From Rhodobacteraceae bacterium CCMM004 (GTDB lineage Bacteria; Pseudomonadota; Alphaproteobacteria; Rhodobacterales; Rhodobacteraceae): 64,000 bases of DNA. The stretch is taken from contig RZWH01000002.1 of assembly GCA_004005435.1 (NCBI GenBank), positions 372,001 to 436,000 on the forward strand, read 5' to 3'. Each line of letters opens with the position of its first letter. The first letter of the stretch is position 1. Positions 26,314 through 35,979 of the stretch are shown here, in pieces. A program made the position numbers and the translations under genes. The notes under the pieces were generated by a model. The model searched no databases. It saw only the letters and a list, made by a program, of their open reading frames with translations, and was not told the DNA's origin.

Positions 26314-27198
26314 ATGACACCCGATGAGGCCGTGGCCGCGGCGACGCCCGGCCGCACCGTGCTGATCGCCGGCCCCACGGCCAGCGGCAAGTCGGCGCTG
26401 GCCCTGCGCATCGCCGCCAGGACCGGGGGACCGGTGGTCAATGCCGACGCGCTCCAGGTCTACGGCCACTGGCGGGTGCTGACCGCGCGGCCGTCGGCGG
26501 CGGACGAGGCCGCCTGGCCGCACCGGCTCTACGGCCATGTGGGGCGGGAGGCGCCCTATTCGGCCGGACACTGGCTGCGCGACGTCGCGCCGCTCCTCGA
26601 CGCCGCTCCGGTGATCGTGGGGGGCACGGGCCTCTACCTCACCGCGCTGACCGAGGGGCTGGCCCATGTGCCAGAGGTGCCCGGGGAGGTGCGGGCGCGG
26701 GGCGACGCGCTCCTCCGCGACGAGGGGCTCGGGGCGATGGCGGCCGCGCTCGACGCCGAGACCGCGGCCGGGATCGATCTCGACAACCCTGCGCGGGTGC
26801 AGCGGGCGTGGGAGGTGTTGCAGGCCACCGGGCGGGGGCTGGCCCGCTGGCAGGCCGAGACCGGCCCGCCGCTCCTGCCGCCCACTGCCGCGCTCTGCCT
26901 GGTGATCGCGGCCCCGGCCGAGGACCTGACCCCGCGGATCGCGGCGCGGTTCGACGCCATGCTGGCCGCGGGCGCGCTGGACGAGGTGCGCGCGGCCCTG
27001 CCCGATCTCGACCCCGCCCGCCCCGGCGACCGTGCCATCGGCGCCGCCGAGCTGGCGGCATACCTCCGCGGCGAGGTGCCGCTCGACGTTGCCCGCGACC
27101 GCGCGGTCATCGCCACGCGGCAATACGCCAAACGCCAGCGGAGTTGGTTCCGCAGCCGCATGAAAGACTGGCAGAAGGTCGATTTGTCCAACTCCTGA
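26314..27198 (+). CDS. tRNA dimethylallyltransferase MiaA
   Basis: 294 residues. P-loop [11 protein letters not shown] at residues about 20-30, [25 protein letters not shown] and the C-terminal [13 protein letters not shown]. It adds a dimethylallyl group to A37 of tRNAs reading UNN codons. ATG 26314 has AAGAGG at proper distance; a longer in-frame start at 26245 would overlap the promoter region. Divergent from pyrH. An AraC regulator follows 100 bp later, apparently in its own unit. Confidence 0.94.
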   Translation: MTPDEAVAAATPGRTVLIAGPTASGKSALALRIAARTGGPVVNADALQVYGHWRVLTARPSAADEAAWPHRLYGHVGREAPYSAGHWLRDVAPLLDAAPVIVGGTGLYLTALTEGLAHVPEVPGEVRARGDALLRDEGLGAMAAALDAETAAGIDLDNPARVQRAWEVLQATGRGLARWQAETGPPLLPPTAALCLVIAAPAEDLTPRIAARFDAMLAAGALDEVRAALPDLDPARPGDRAIGAAELAAYLRGEVPLDVARDRAVIATRQYAKRQRSWFRSRMKDWQKVDLSNS

Positions 27199-27297
27199 CG
27201 ACGATAGGCCCGTGCGCGGGGCGGGAAATGACGAATCTTTGACGTCCCGGCGACGAGGCGGCAGGGTGTCCCAGCCCTCTGCCAAGGACGCCGCCCC

Positions 27298-28104
27298 ATG
27301 AACGATCTGCCCCCGCCACCGCCTGCCTTCCGCATCGACGCGCTCTCCGGCCTTGCCCAGGGCGGCCGCTGGCGCACCGAGGCGATGCGCAGCTATGGCC
27401 ACCCCGTGCTCTACTGGTTCACCCGCGGACAGGGTCGAATCACGGTTCAGGGCGTGACCCGCGGCTACGGCCCGCACAACGCCGTGCTGCTGCCTGCACG
27501 GATCATGCATGGGTTCGAGACCATGGGACAGGTTTCTGGCGCGATGCTGAGCTTTCCCCGCGACGCCGACCTCGACCTGCCCGACACGCCCTTGCATCTG
27601 CGCATCCGCGACGGCCAGGCGCAGGCCGAGATGGCGTTGCAGATCGAAAACATCCAGCGCGAGCTGGACCTGGGCGAGGGGATGAGCACGCGCGCCCTGA
27701 TCCACCACGCCGGTCTGTTGGCGGTGTGGCTGGAGCGGCAGGCCGACGGCAAGGAGACCCAGAACGTCGGCCTGGACGGCCGCGCCGCCGACCGCCTGGC
27801 CGCCGCCTACGCCTCGCTTCTCGAACGCGACTTCCGCACCGGGCGCGGTGTCGGCGACTATGCCGCCGCCCTCGGCGTCACCGCCACCCATCTCAGCCGG
27901 TCGTGCCGCGCCGCGTGCGGACGACCGGCCTCGGCGCTGCTCCAGGACCGTCAGCTCTACGAGGCGCGGCGGCTCCTGCGCGAGACCGGACTGCCGGTCA
28001 AGACGGTGGCCGAACAGCTGGGCTTCCGCTCGGCCGCATACTTCACCCGCGCGTTCCATCAGCGCACCGGTCAGACCCCCAGCGCCTTCCGCGCAGGCGG
28101 TTGA
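27298..28104 (+). CDS. AraC-family transcriptional regulator
   Basis: 268 residues. An N-terminal cupin-like sensing region (GYGPHNAVLLPARIMHGFE) and a C-terminal double helix-turn-helix, with the second signature ETGLPVKTVAEQLGFRSAAYFTRAFHQRTG, read in pieces, and the closing QTPSAFRAG. AAGGACG precedes the ATG. A clear intrinsic terminator follows 20 bp after the stop. It stands directly upstream of the peptide ABC operon and may control it, but no operator could be assigned. Confidence 0.9.
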   Translation: MNDLPPPPPAFRIDALSGLAQGGRWRTEAMRSYGHPVLYWFTRGQGRITVQGVTRGYGPHNAVLLPARIMHGFETMGQVSGAMLSFPRDADLDLPDTPLHLRIRDGQAQAEMALQIENIQRELDLGEGMSTRALIHHAGLLAVWLERQADGKETQNVGLDGRAADRLAAAYASLLERDFRTGRGVGDYAAALGVTATHLSRSCRAACGRPASALLQDRQLYEARRLLRETGLPVKTVAEQLGFRSAAYFTRAFHQRTGQTPSAFRAGG

Positions 28105-28124
28105 GCCCCCCGGCATAGCCCGGC

Positions 28125-28161
28125 GATGTCGATTTTCGACATCCCCGATGTCGTTTTTTTT
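28125..28161 (+). terminator. Intrinsic terminator with an overlapping alternative hairpin
   Basis: CGACATC (28137-28143), loop CCC, GATGTCG (28147-28153), then eight T residues (28154-28161): a canonical terminator 33-57 bp after the AraC stop. Just upstream GATGTCGA (28125-28132) pairs with TCGACATC (28136-28143), loop TTT. The two stems share the middle segment and exclude each other, so the array is built like an antiterminator/terminator switch. Confidence 0.8.
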
Positions 28162-28323
28162 ACATTAAATGGCGAAAGCGTCGGTTGACGCCTCTCCGAA
28201 TTGCGTGCCGAATGTCCGCCAAGGCTGCCCGCTCGCGGAACCGCCCGACGCAACGTGCGCGGTGCGTGCGATCCCGGGTCATGGCGGCCCAAGGACACCG
28301 CGACGTCTCACAGGGAGATAGAG

Positions 28324-29982
28324 ATGACCACGACGAACCGCGGCGGACGGGTTCATCCCGCCGCCAAGATGCATGCAGACGAGTATCGCGCCGGCCAACT
28401 GAGCCGCCGCGAGTTCCTCGCCCGGTCCACCGCGCTGGGGGTTTCGGCCACCGCCGCTTACGGCCTGATCGGTCTCAACGCCCCGGCCCATGCCCAGGCG
28501 GAGATCGAACAGGGCGGCACCATGCGGGTGCAGATGAGCGTCCGCGCGCTCAAGGACACCCGCGCCGCCGACTGGTCCGAGATCGCCAACCAGACGCGTG
28601 GGACGCTGGAATACCTCGTCGAATACAACAACGACGGGTCGTTCCGGGGCATGCTGCTCGAAGGGTGGGAGGTCAACGACGACGCCACCGAATACACCCT
28701 CAACATCCGGCCCGGCGTGACCTGGTCCAACGGCGACGACTTCACCGCCGAGGACGTGCTCTTCAACCTCCAGCGCTGGTGCGAGAAGGAGGCCGAGGGC
28801 AACTCGATGGCCGGCCGCATGGCCACCCTCATCGACGAGGAGACCGGCAATCTGATCGAGGGCGCCGCCGAGGTGGTCGACGCGACCACGCTCAAGCTGA
28901 CCCTGCCCAAGCCCGACATCTCGATCGTGCCGGGTTTTTCAGACTACCCGGCCGCCATCGTGCATCCCAGCTACGACCCCGACGACACCGAGAACGCCAT
29001 CGGCACAGGGCCCTACGTGATCGAGGAGCTGGAGGTCGGGGTGAAGTGCGCGCTGGTGCGCAACGACCGCGACTGGTGGGGCACCGAGGTCTATGGCGGC
29101 CCCTATCTCGACCGGATCGAGTATATCGACTACGGCACGGACCCCGCCGCCTGGCTCGCCGCCATCGAGTCCGAAGAGGTGGACTTCCTGCACGAGAGCG
29201 TGGGCGAATTCATCGAAATCCTCGACGCCATCGGGCTCAAGAAGTCCGAGGTTGTCACCGGCGCCACCATCGTCATCCGGCCCAACCAATTGGCCGAAGT
29301 CGACGGGATGCGGCCCTATGAGGACGTGCGGGTGCGCAAGGCGCTCCAGATGGCCGTCGACAACGCCATCTGCCTCGAACTGGGCTATGGCGGCCGGGGC
29401 GTCCCGGCCGAGAACCACCACGTGGCGCCCGTGCACCCCGAATATGTCGAGCTGCCGCCCATGCCCCACGATCCGGCCGAGGCCAAGCGGCTCATGGAGG
29501 AGGCCGGGATGGCCGACTTCGAGCACGAGATCATCTCGATCGACGACGACTGGCGCAAGAACACCACCGACGCGGTGGCGGCCCAGCTGCGCGACGCCGG
29601 CATTCCGGTCAAGCGCACGATCCTGCCGGGCAACACGTTCTGGCAGGACTGGAAGAAGTATCCCTTCTCCTCGACCAACTGGAACCATCGCCCGCTCGGC
29701 GTGCAGATTCTCGCCCTCGCCTATCGCTCGGGGATGGATTGGAACGAGTTCGGCTGGGCCAACGACGAGTTCGACGCGCTCATAGCGGAGGCGCTCGCCA
29801 TCGCCGATGCCGAGAAACGGTCCGAAGTCATGGGCAAGATCGAGAAGCTGGTCCAGGACGAGGGCGTGACGATCCAGCCCTATTGGCGCTCGCTCTACCG
29901 TCACATGCTGGAGAACGTGGAAGGTGCCGAACAGCACATCCAGTTCGAGCATCACCACTACAAATGGGGCTTCGGCGCCTAA
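28324..29982 (+). CDS. Peptide/opine-type ABC transporter, periplasmic binding protein (Tat-exported)
   Basis: 552 residues, family SBP type 5 (DppA/OppA-like). The N-terminus has a twin-arginine signal, [21 protein letters not shown], near residues 27-47, ending at APAHAQA. Core lines [28 protein letters not shown] and [10 protein letters not shown] are typical in pieces. It captures di/oligopeptides or similar solutes in the periplasm. The ATG at 28324 follows GGGAGATAGAG. First gene of a four-gene importer operon; a 32-bp palindrome separates it from the permeases. Confidence 0.9.
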   Translation: MTTTNRGGRVHPAAKMHADEYRAGQLSRREFLARSTALGVSATAAYGLIGLNAPAHAQAEIEQGGTMRVQMSVRALKDTRAADWSEIANQTRGTLEYLVEYNNDGSFRGMLLEGWEVNDDATEYTLNIRPGVTWSNGDDFTAEDVLFNLQRWCEKEAEGNSMAGRMATLIDEETGNLIEGAAEVVDATTLKLTLPKPDISIVPGFSDYPAAIVHPSYDPDDTENAIGTGPYVIEELEVGVKCALVRNDRDWWGTEVYGGPYLDRIEYIDYGTDPAAWLAAIESEEVDFLHESVGEFIEILDAIGLKKSEVVTGATIVIRPNQLAEVDGMRPYEDVRVRKALQMAVDNAICLELGYGGRGVPAENHHVAPVHPEYVELPPMPHDPAEAKRLMEEAGMADFEHEIISIDDDWRKNTTDAVAAQLRDAGIPVKRTILPGNTFWQDWKKYPFSSTNWNHRPLGVQILALAYRSGMDWNEFGWANDEFDALIAEALAIADAEKRSEVMGKIEKLVQDEGVTIQPYWRSLYRHMLENVEGAEQHIQFEHHHYKWGFGA

Positions 29983-30000
29983 GGCTGCCGACCGCGACAC

Positions 30001-30032
30001 CGGGCCGTCCCCCCGCGCGGGGGGACGGCCCG
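30001..30032. other. 32-bp perfect palindrome after the binding-protein gene
   Basis: CGGGCCGTCCCCCC (30001-30014), central GCGC, GGGGGGACGGCCCG (30019-30032), with no mismatch, 18 bp after the binding-protein stop and about 100 bp before the permease start. As RNA it forms a very stable 14-bp stem with a four-base GCGC loop, but lacks a T-run on either side. Role as message stabiliser or attenuator is inferred. Confidence 0.6.
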
Positions 30033-30135
30033 ACGCACAGAACCGCAGGGCCCCGGGGCTGCACCCCCCGGACCGTGACAGACCGTCGGGACAAGGCGGC
30101 GCGCCCTGCCACTCCGACCGACAGGGGCCGACGAC

Positions 30136-31182
30136 ATGGGACTGTTCATACTGCGCCGGCTGGGGGTGATGATCCTGACGGCGCTCTGCCTGACCTTCAT
30201 CGTCTTCTTTCTCACGAACCTCTATCCGAACCTCGAAAAGCTGGCCAAGACGCAAGGCAACATGCGGATGACCGACGAAGAGGTCGTGCGCTGGCTGGAC
30301 GTGCGCGGGTATCTCGAACCCCTGCCGGTAAAATACGGGCAATGGTTGGGCGTCCTGCCGGGATACGTGGGCGAGACCGCGAGCGGCCAGGTCACCGGGC
30401 GCTGCATCTCGGGCGAGCTGACGGCCGACACGGCGCCGCGGTTCTGCGGCGTGCTCCAGGGCGATTGGGGCTATTCCACCGTGTTCCGAGACGGCGTCTG
30501 GGACATCGTGATCAAGCGTCTGGCCCTCACGGGCAAGCTGATGTTCTGGGTGATGCTGCTGATGGTCCCGGCCGCGCTGATCATCGGCGTTTTGGCCGGG
30601 ATGCGCGAGGGGTCCAAGATGGACCGTTCGCTGTCGACCGTCTCCATCGTCTCGACGGCGACGCCGGAATACGTCTCGGGCGTGATCCTGATCGCGGTCT
30701 TCGCCTCCTCCGCCGTGGGGCTGCGATGGTTCAACGGCACCGCAACGGGCGCGATGGAGGACGCCACCTTCCGCAACTTCTTCCTGCCGGTGTTCACCAT
30801 CGCGCTCTACGGCATGGGCTATATCGCGCGGATGACGCGGGCGTCGATGGCCGAGGTGATGACGGCGCAGTACATCCGCACCGCCCGGCTCAAGGGCGTG
30901 AGCTTTCGCAACGTGGTGGTCAAGCACGCGCTCAGGAACGCGCTGATCGCCCCCTTCACCGTCATCATGCTCCAGTTTCCCTGGCTGCTGAACGGGGTCG
31001 TGATCGTCGAGACCCTGTTTAACTACAAGGGCTTCGGCTGGACCCTGGTGCAGGCCGCCGGCAACAACGACATCGAGCTACTGCTCGGCGTGTCGGTGGT
31101 GTCGGTGTTCGTCGTGCTGATCACACAGCTCATCTCGGACATTGGATATGTCTATCTCAACCCCCGCATCCGGGTAACCTGA
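30136..31182 (+). CDS. Peptide-type ABC transporter permease 1 (DppB/OppB-like)
   Basis: 348 residues. First helix LGVMILTALCLTFIVFFLTN, then a long periplasmic stretch (about residues 35-120), then the binding-protein-dependent transport domain with the coupling segment YIARMTRASMAEVMTAQYIRTARLKG in pieces and NALIAPFTV. The periplasmic segment is longer than in most DppB proteins and contains two cysteines (GRCISGE, PRFCGVL). It pairs with the next gene's product in the inner membrane; the gap is 13 bp. Confidence 0.9.
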   Translation: MGLFILRRLGVMILTALCLTFIVFFLTNLYPNLEKLAKTQGNMRMTDEEVVRWLDVRGYLEPLPVKYGQWLGVLPGYVGETASGQVTGRCISGELTADTAPRFCGVLQGDWGYSTVFRDGVWDIVIKRLALTGKLMFWVMLLMVPAALIIGVLAGMREGSKMDRSLSTVSIVSTATPEYVSGVILIAVFASSAVGLRWFNGTATGAMEDATFRNFFLPVFTIALYGMGYIARMTRASMAEVMTAQYIRTARLKGVSFRNVVVKHALRNALIAPFTVIMLQFPWLLNGVVIVETLFNYKGFGWTLVQAAGNNDIELLLGVSVVSVFVVLITQLISDIGYVYLNPRIRVT

Positions 31183-31195
31183 AGGAGTCCCGCGC

Positions 31196-32608
31196 ATGGA
31201 GCCGCTCACCTGGACCGGCGCCCTCGGGGGCGTCCTGAACCCCGCCCTGGCGCTGGCCTGCGCCGCCTTCGCCGTCACGGCGGTGGCGCAGATCGTGCTG
31301 AGCCTCGTCGTCACCCAGCCCATGCCCCAGGGCAACGAACTGGTGGCGCCGCCGTCCCTGGCCGACCACGCCGGCACCGCGGCGCGCTGGAGCTTTGGCG
31401 CCATCGTCCTGATCGTGCTGGCCTATGCGGTGGGCGGCATCGTCCTGCCCGACCCCCAGGCCAAGGGGATCGTCGGGCTGGTCTCGACCCGCCTCCTGCC
31501 GGTGTGGATCGCGCTGACCGTGCTCTTCGCCGTCTCGATCACGTTCAAGCGACGGCTGGGCCTCTACGGTAAGCTCTTCGACTCGACCATCGGCATGATC
31601 GGCTTTGCGCTGGTGATGTTCTGGGTCTTTGCCGGGGTCTTCGGCGCCATGGACCTGATCGTCACCCACGACCCCCTGGCCCAGATCTCGGGGATGAAGA
31701 ACGAGCCCCCGGGCACCCCCGTCACCCAGGACGGCGTCTATCCCTACTACCTGCTCGGCGGCGACAACCTGGCTCGCGACGTCTTTACCCGGATGATCGT
31801 CGGCGCGTGGGAGGTCATCAAGATCGCCCCCTTCGCCACGCTCTTCGCCTTCATGGTCGGGATCACCCTGGGCCTGCCCGCGGCCTACTACGGCGGGCGG
31901 CTGGACGTGTTCCTGTCGTTCCTGGCGAACCTGATCCTGGCGTTCCCGGTGATTCTGCTCTTCTACCTCCTGGTGACGCCCGAGATCGTGGCCACGGGCA
32001 TCCCGGTCTACATGGCCGCGGTGCTGTTCATCTTTCCCATCGTGTTCCTGGTGATCCTGTTCAACTCCCGGTTCTTCACCCAGCCGGGCAAGCGCAACCT
32101 CTATCTCGGGGTGACGCTGGTGGTCGGCCTGTGGCTCTACCTGGGCATCGCCTGGAATGCCGACCCCCTGGGGATCATCGCGTTCCCGCCGAACCTGCTG
32201 GTGGTCTTCGTCAGCGTGGTGTTCGTGAACTCGCCCACCGTGTTCCGGATCGTGCGCGGCATCGCGATGGACATCAAGACCCGCGACTACGTGGCCGCCG
32301 CCCAGACCCGCGGCGAGGGCCCGTGGTACATCATGCTGTGGGAGATCCTGCCCAACGCGCGCGGGCCGCTGATCGTCGATTTCTGCCTCAGGATCGGCTA
32401 TACCACGATCCTCCTCGGCACGCTGGGCTTCTTCGGCCTCGGCCTCAGCCCCGAGAGCCCGGACTGGGGCTCGACCATCAACGAGGGGAGGAAGCTGTTG
32501 TCGATCTACCTCCACCCCGCCCTACCGCCGGCCTTTGCGCTGCTCAGCCTGGTTCTGGGGCTGAACCTGCTGGCCGACGGCCTGCGCGAGGAGAGCCTCA
32601 AGGACTGA
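31196..32608 (+). CDS. Peptide-type ABC transporter permease 2 (DppC-like, extended)
   Basis: 470 residues, against about 300 for an ordinary DppC. The extra N-terminal part of about 150 residues contains three further hydrophobic segments before the usual start region. The transport domain has GGDNLARDVFTRMIVGAWE, MDIKTRDYVAAAQTRGEG (coupling helix) and LGFFGLGLSPESPDWGS. GAAGGAG lies upstream of the ATG. It forms the channel with permease 1. Downstream are two palindromes and the fused ATPase gene. Confidence 0.9.
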   Translation: MEPLTWTGALGGVLNPALALACAAFAVTAVAQIVLSLVVTQPMPQGNELVAPPSLADHAGTAARWSFGAIVLIVLAYAVGGIVLPDPQAKGIVGLVSTRLLPVWIALTVLFAVSITFKRRLGLYGKLFDSTIGMIGFALVMFWVFAGVFGAMDLIVTHDPLAQISGMKNEPPGTPVTQDGVYPYYLLGGDNLARDVFTRMIVGAWEVIKIAPFATLFAFMVGITLGLPAAYYGGRLDVFLSFLANLILAFPVILLFYLLVTPEIVATGIPVYMAAVLFIFPIVFLVILFNSRFFTQPGKRNLYLGVTLVVGLWLYLGIAWNADPLGIIAFPPNLLVVFVSVVFVNSPTVFRIVRGIAMDIKTRDYVAAAQTRGEGPWYIMLWEILPNARGPLIVDFCLRIGYTTILLGTLGFFGLGLSPESPDWGSTINEGRKLLSIYLHPALPPAFALLSLVLGLNLLADGLREESLKD

Positions 32609-32610
32609 CA

Positions 32611-32656
32611 CGAATTTTCGACGAAAATTCGCCCTCGATTTTTCGTCGAAAAATCG
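32611..32656. repeat. Twin 21-bp palindromes within the ABC operon
   Basis: CGAATTTTCG-A-CGAAAATTCG at 32611-32631 and CGATTTTTCG-T-CGAAAAATCG at 32636-32656. Both have perfect 10-bp arms about a single central base, with centres 25 bp apart. They occupy almost the whole gap between permease 2 and the ATPase gene and end five bases before its AAGGAG. The AT-rich arms stand out against very GC-rich surroundings. Confidence 0.75.
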
Positions 32657-32672
32657 CACCAAGGAGACGCCG

Positions 32673-34757
32673 ATGGCCCGCGACGACTACGACGGCCCGA
32701 TCCTGGAAATCGACAATCTGTCGATCTCGTTCTTCACCCGGCTGCGCGAGATCCCGGCAGTCATGGACTTCTCCTGCACGGTCCTCCCGGGCGAGGCCAT
32801 GGGCCTCGTGGGCGAGTCCGGTTGCGGCAAGTCCACCGTGGCGCTGGGCGTCATGCAGGACCTCGGCGTCAACGGTCGCATCGTCGGCGGCTCGATCAAG
32901 TTCAAGGGCCGCGACCTGGCCCAGATGACCGATGCCGAGCTGCGCAAAATCCGCGGCCGCGAGATCGCCATGATCTATCAGGAGCCCATGGCGTCCCTGA
33001 ACCCCGCCATGCGGATCGGGCGCCAGTTGATGGAAGTGCCGATGATCCACGAGGGGCTGTCGGAGGACGACGCCCGCGCCCGCGCCCTGGAGGTGGTGGC
33101 CGACGTCAAGCTCCCGGACCCCGAGCGCATCCTGAAAAGCTATCCCCACCAGCTCTCCGGCGGGCAGCAGCAGCGCATCGTGATCGCCATGGCCCTGATG
33201 GCCAATCCGAGCTTGCTGATCCTTGACGAACCCACGACGGCGCTCGACGTCACGGTGGAGGCGGCGGTGGTCGAGCTGGTCAAGGATCTGGGCCGGAAAT
33301 ACGGCACCTCGATGCTGTTCATCAGCCACAACCTCGGGCTCGTCCTCGAAACCTGCGACCGCCTCTGCGTGATGTATTCCGGCGAGGCGGTGGAGACCGG
33401 GCGCATCGAGGACGTCTTCGACAAGATGCGCCACCCCTATACCCAGGCGCTGTTCCGCTCGATCCCGCTGCCTGGCGCCGACAAGAACGCCAAGCCCCTG
33501 GTCGCCATCCCCGGGAATTTCCCCCTACCCCACGAGCGGCCGGAGGGCTGCAACTTCGGCCCGCGCTGCGACTATTTCGAGGACGGCCGCTGCAACGTCG
33601 AGGACATCCCGATGTTCGAGGTCCCCGGCGACGACCGCCACGCCACCCGTTGCCTGCGCTTCGACGAGATCGACTGGGCGATGCAGGCCCTGGTCGCCCA
33701 GGCCACCGAAAAATCTCAAGCGGGCGACGTGGTCCTGCGGATGGAGAACCTCAAGAAGCACTACGAGGTCAACGCCTCGGCCCTGTTCGGCGGCGGCGAG
33801 ACCAAGGTGGTCAAAGCCAACGAGACGCTGAGCTTCGAGGCGCGCGAGTCCGAGACCCTGGCCATCGTCGGCGAGTCCGGCTGCGGCAAGTCCACCTTCG
33901 CCAAGGTGCTGATGGGGCTGGAGACGGCGACGGACGGCGAAATCCTGCTCGACAACCGCTCCATCGGCGATGTGGCCATCGAGAACCGCGACACCGCGAC
34001 CGTGTCGTCGGTGCAGATGGTGTTCCAAAATCCCTTCGATACGCTGAACCCGTCGATGACCGTGGGCCGTCAGATCGTCCGCGCGCTCGAGATCTTCAAG
34101 ATCGGCAACTCCGAGGACGAGCGCTGGCAGCGGATGCTGGAGCTTCTGGACCTGGTCAAGCTGCCGCGCGAGTTCGCCACCCGGATGCCCCGGCAGCTCT
34201 CGGGCGGGCAGAAGCAGCGCGTGGGCATCGCCCGCGCCTTCGCCGGGGACGCCCGCATCGTGGTGGCCGACGAACCCGTCTCGGCGCTGGACGTCAGCGT
34301 GCAGGCGGCCGTGACCGATCTGTTGATGGAGATCCAGCGCGAGCAGAAGACGACGCTGCTGTTCATCTCCCACGACCTCAGCATCGTGCGCTATCTCGCG
34401 GATCGGGTCATGGTCATGTATCTCGGCCACGTGGTCGAGATCGGCGACACCGCCCAGGTCTTCGCCCCGCCCTATCATCCTTACACCGAGGCGCTCCTGT
34501 CGGCCGTGCCCATCGCCGACACGCGGGTGGAAAAGCGCTCCATCGTGCTCGAGGGCGAGATCCCCTCGGCGATGAACCCACCCCCCGGCTGCCCCTTCCA
34601 GACCCGCTGTCGGTGGAAGAACCATGTGCCCAACGACCTGTGCGAACGCGAGGTGCCGCCGATGCGCAGCATGGCCACGGGACACGAGGTCAAGTGCCAC
34701 CTGCCCCAAGACCTCCTCGACGGCATGGAACCGGTGATCAAGATGGCGGCCGAATAA
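32673..34757 (+). CDS. Peptide-type ABC transporter ATPase, fused DppD-DppF
   Basis: 694 residues with two complete ABC domains. The first has Walker A GESGCGKST near residue 50, signature LSGGQQQR and Walker B LLILDEPTTALD. The second has Walker A GESGCGKSTFAK near 405, signature LSGGQKQR and Walker B VVADEPVSALD. Each is followed by an oligopeptide-type C-terminal segment with cysteines (NFGPRCDYFEDGRC; GCPFQTRCRW). It supplies both ATPase subunits for the two permeases upstream. AAGGAG precedes the ATG at 32673. Fused double ATPases are known for this transporter class. Confidence 0.92.
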   Translation: MARDDYDGPILEIDNLSISFFTRLREIPAVMDFSCTVLPGEAMGLVGESGCGKSTVALGVMQDLGVNGRIVGGSIKFKGRDLAQMTDAELRKIRGREIAMIYQEPMASLNPAMRIGRQLMEVPMIHEGLSEDDARARALEVVADVKLPDPERILKSYPHQLSGGQQQRIVIAMALMANPSLLILDEPTTALDVTVEAAVVELVKDLGRKYGTSMLFISHNLGLVLETCDRLCVMYSGEAVETGRIEDVFDKMRHPYTQALFRSIPLPGADKNAKPLVAIPGNFPLPHERPEGCNFGPRCDYFEDGRCNVEDIPMFEVPGDDRHATRCLRFDEIDWAMQALVAQATEKSQAGDVVLRMENLKKHYEVNASALFGGGETKVVKANETLSFEARESETLAIVGESGCGKSTFAKVLMGLETATDGEILLDNRSIGDVAIENRDTATVSSVQMVFQNPFDTLNPSMTVGRQIVRALEIFKIGNSEDERWQRMLELLDLVKLPREFATRMPRQLSGGQKQRVGIARAFAGDARIVVADEPVSALDVSVQAAVTDLLMEIQREQKTTLLFISHDLSIVRYLADRVMVMYLGHVVEIGDTAQVFAPPYHPYTEALLSAVPIADTRVEKRSIVLEGEIPSAMNPPPGCPFQTRCRWKNHVPNDLCEREVPPMRSMATGHEVKCHLPQDLLDGMEPVIKMAAE

Positions 34758-34844
34758 GCCCAGAACGACGGGCCAGCCCGGGCGCCGGTGGAACCCTTGC
34801 GCCAGCTTCCGGTTGTCCTGTGACTGGCATCGGAGGATCGGCAC

Positions 34845-35720
34845 GTGGCGGGCAAGGATGACTTCGGATGGGCGATCCCCATCATGCGCGCCGGCTATGG
34901 CGGCCGCGCACTGGTCTACCTCGCAGTGGCGGGCCTGTCGCTCTGGGCGATCTGGCGCGGCGGCGACGCGCAGGGCACCGAATCCGCCTTCGCCACGCTG
35001 GAGCGGTCGACCTGGGGCGTCGTCGTCCTTGTCCTGATCGCCATCGGCATGGCAGCCTATGCCCTCTGGCGTCTGATCGACGCGCTGTGGGATCTCGAGG
35101 ACTACGGCACCGACGGCAAGGGGCTGATCGCGCGCATCGGCATGGTCGTCACCGGCCTGGTCCACCTCGCCCTCGGCGCCGCGGTGGTCAAGATCCTGCT
35201 CGGCAGTGGCGACGGCGAGGCGGGCGGCGAGGGCCAGTCCGGCGTGTCCAAACTGACATCGCAGGTCATGTCCATGCCCGGCGGCGTCTGGCTGGTGGGC
35301 ATCGCCGGGGTCTGCACCTTGGGCGCCGCGATCTACTACCTCCACAAGGCGTGGAAGGAGGAATACCGCGACACCCTCTATGCCAACGAGGTGCTCAGCC
35401 GCTGGAACTGGGTGCTGAAGGCCGGCGTCACCGCGCAGGGGATCATCGTCGGCGTCATCGGCGGGTTCCTCCTCTTCGCCGCCCTCAACGCCGATCCCAG
35501 CGAAGCCGGCGGCGTCGGCGAGGCCTTCGACTGGCTGGCGCAGCAGCCCTTCGGCAACGTCCTGGTGGTGCTGATCTGCATCGGCCTTCTGGGCTTTGCC
35601 GTCTTCTGCGCGGTCAATGCGGCTTACCGCATCGTGCCCAAGGCCGCCGACGGCGACATCCGCACCCTGGCCGACAAGATGCGGGAGGGCGCCCGCCGCG
35701 CCAAGGCCAAGGCGACCTGA
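34845..35720 (+). CDS. DUF1206 membrane protein
   Basis: 291 residues with about six hydrophobic helices arranged as three similar two-helix repeats: GYGGRALVYLAVAGLSLW, MVVTGLVHLALGAAVVKILL and LKAGVTAQGIIVGVIGGFLL open the repeats. This matches DUF1206 proteins, whose function is unknown. GTG start at 34845 has GGAGG eight bases upstream. The C-terminus is basic (GARRAKAKA). It stands alone between the ABC operon and a repeat-rich gap. Confidence 0.85.
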   Translation: MAGKDDFGWAIPIMRAGYGGRALVYLAVAGLSLWAIWRGGDAQGTESAFATLERSTWGVVVLVLIAIGMAAYALWRLIDALWDLEDYGTDGKGLIARIGMVVTGLVHLALGAAVVKILLGSGDGEAGGEGQSGVSKLTSQVMSMPGGVWLVGIAGVCTLGAAIYYLHKAWKEEYRDTLYANEVLSRWNWVLKAGVTAQGIIVGVIGGFLLFAALNADPSEAGGVGEAFDWLAQQPFGNVLVVLICIGLLGFAVFCAVNAAYRIVPKAADGDIRTLADKMREGARRAKAKAT

Positions 35721-35773
35721 GCCCCAGAAACGCCCGGTCCACCGACCCCGGCACCTCCACCACCCCCGACTTC

Positions 35774-35828
35774 CCTTGAGAAACGTCTCGGGGCCGCGCG
35801 CCACAGCCGGGCGGGGGCAGAGCCCCCT
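35774..35828 (-). repeat. Intergenic stem-loop repeat, copy A
   Basis: Lies in the 342-bp gap 35721-36062, which has no gene. It matches copy B in layout: a CTTGAGAAACGTCTCGGGG stretch, a variable GC hairpin, then GGGGGC-AGA-GCCCCC at 35813-35827. From memory this layout resembles an intergenic repeat frequent after genes in Rhodobacterales. It is more degenerate than copy B. Confidence 0.5.
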
Positions 35829-35979
35829 CGCCGGCCCGAACACGCCCGCGCCCCTCAGCCCCAACCCACACCGCTGCCACGGGAGGACATCACAGGACCG
35901 CCACCCCCACCCGTCGCCTCTCCGGCACGGAGCCTAGTCGCCCAAGGACCGCGACCGCCCGGGCGGAGCCCACCTCAGC

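Noticed and set aside
28185-28213. Promoter TTGACG-17-CCGAAT for the peptide ABC operon
   Set aside because: The -35 is good but the -10 matches too poorly to list as a feature.
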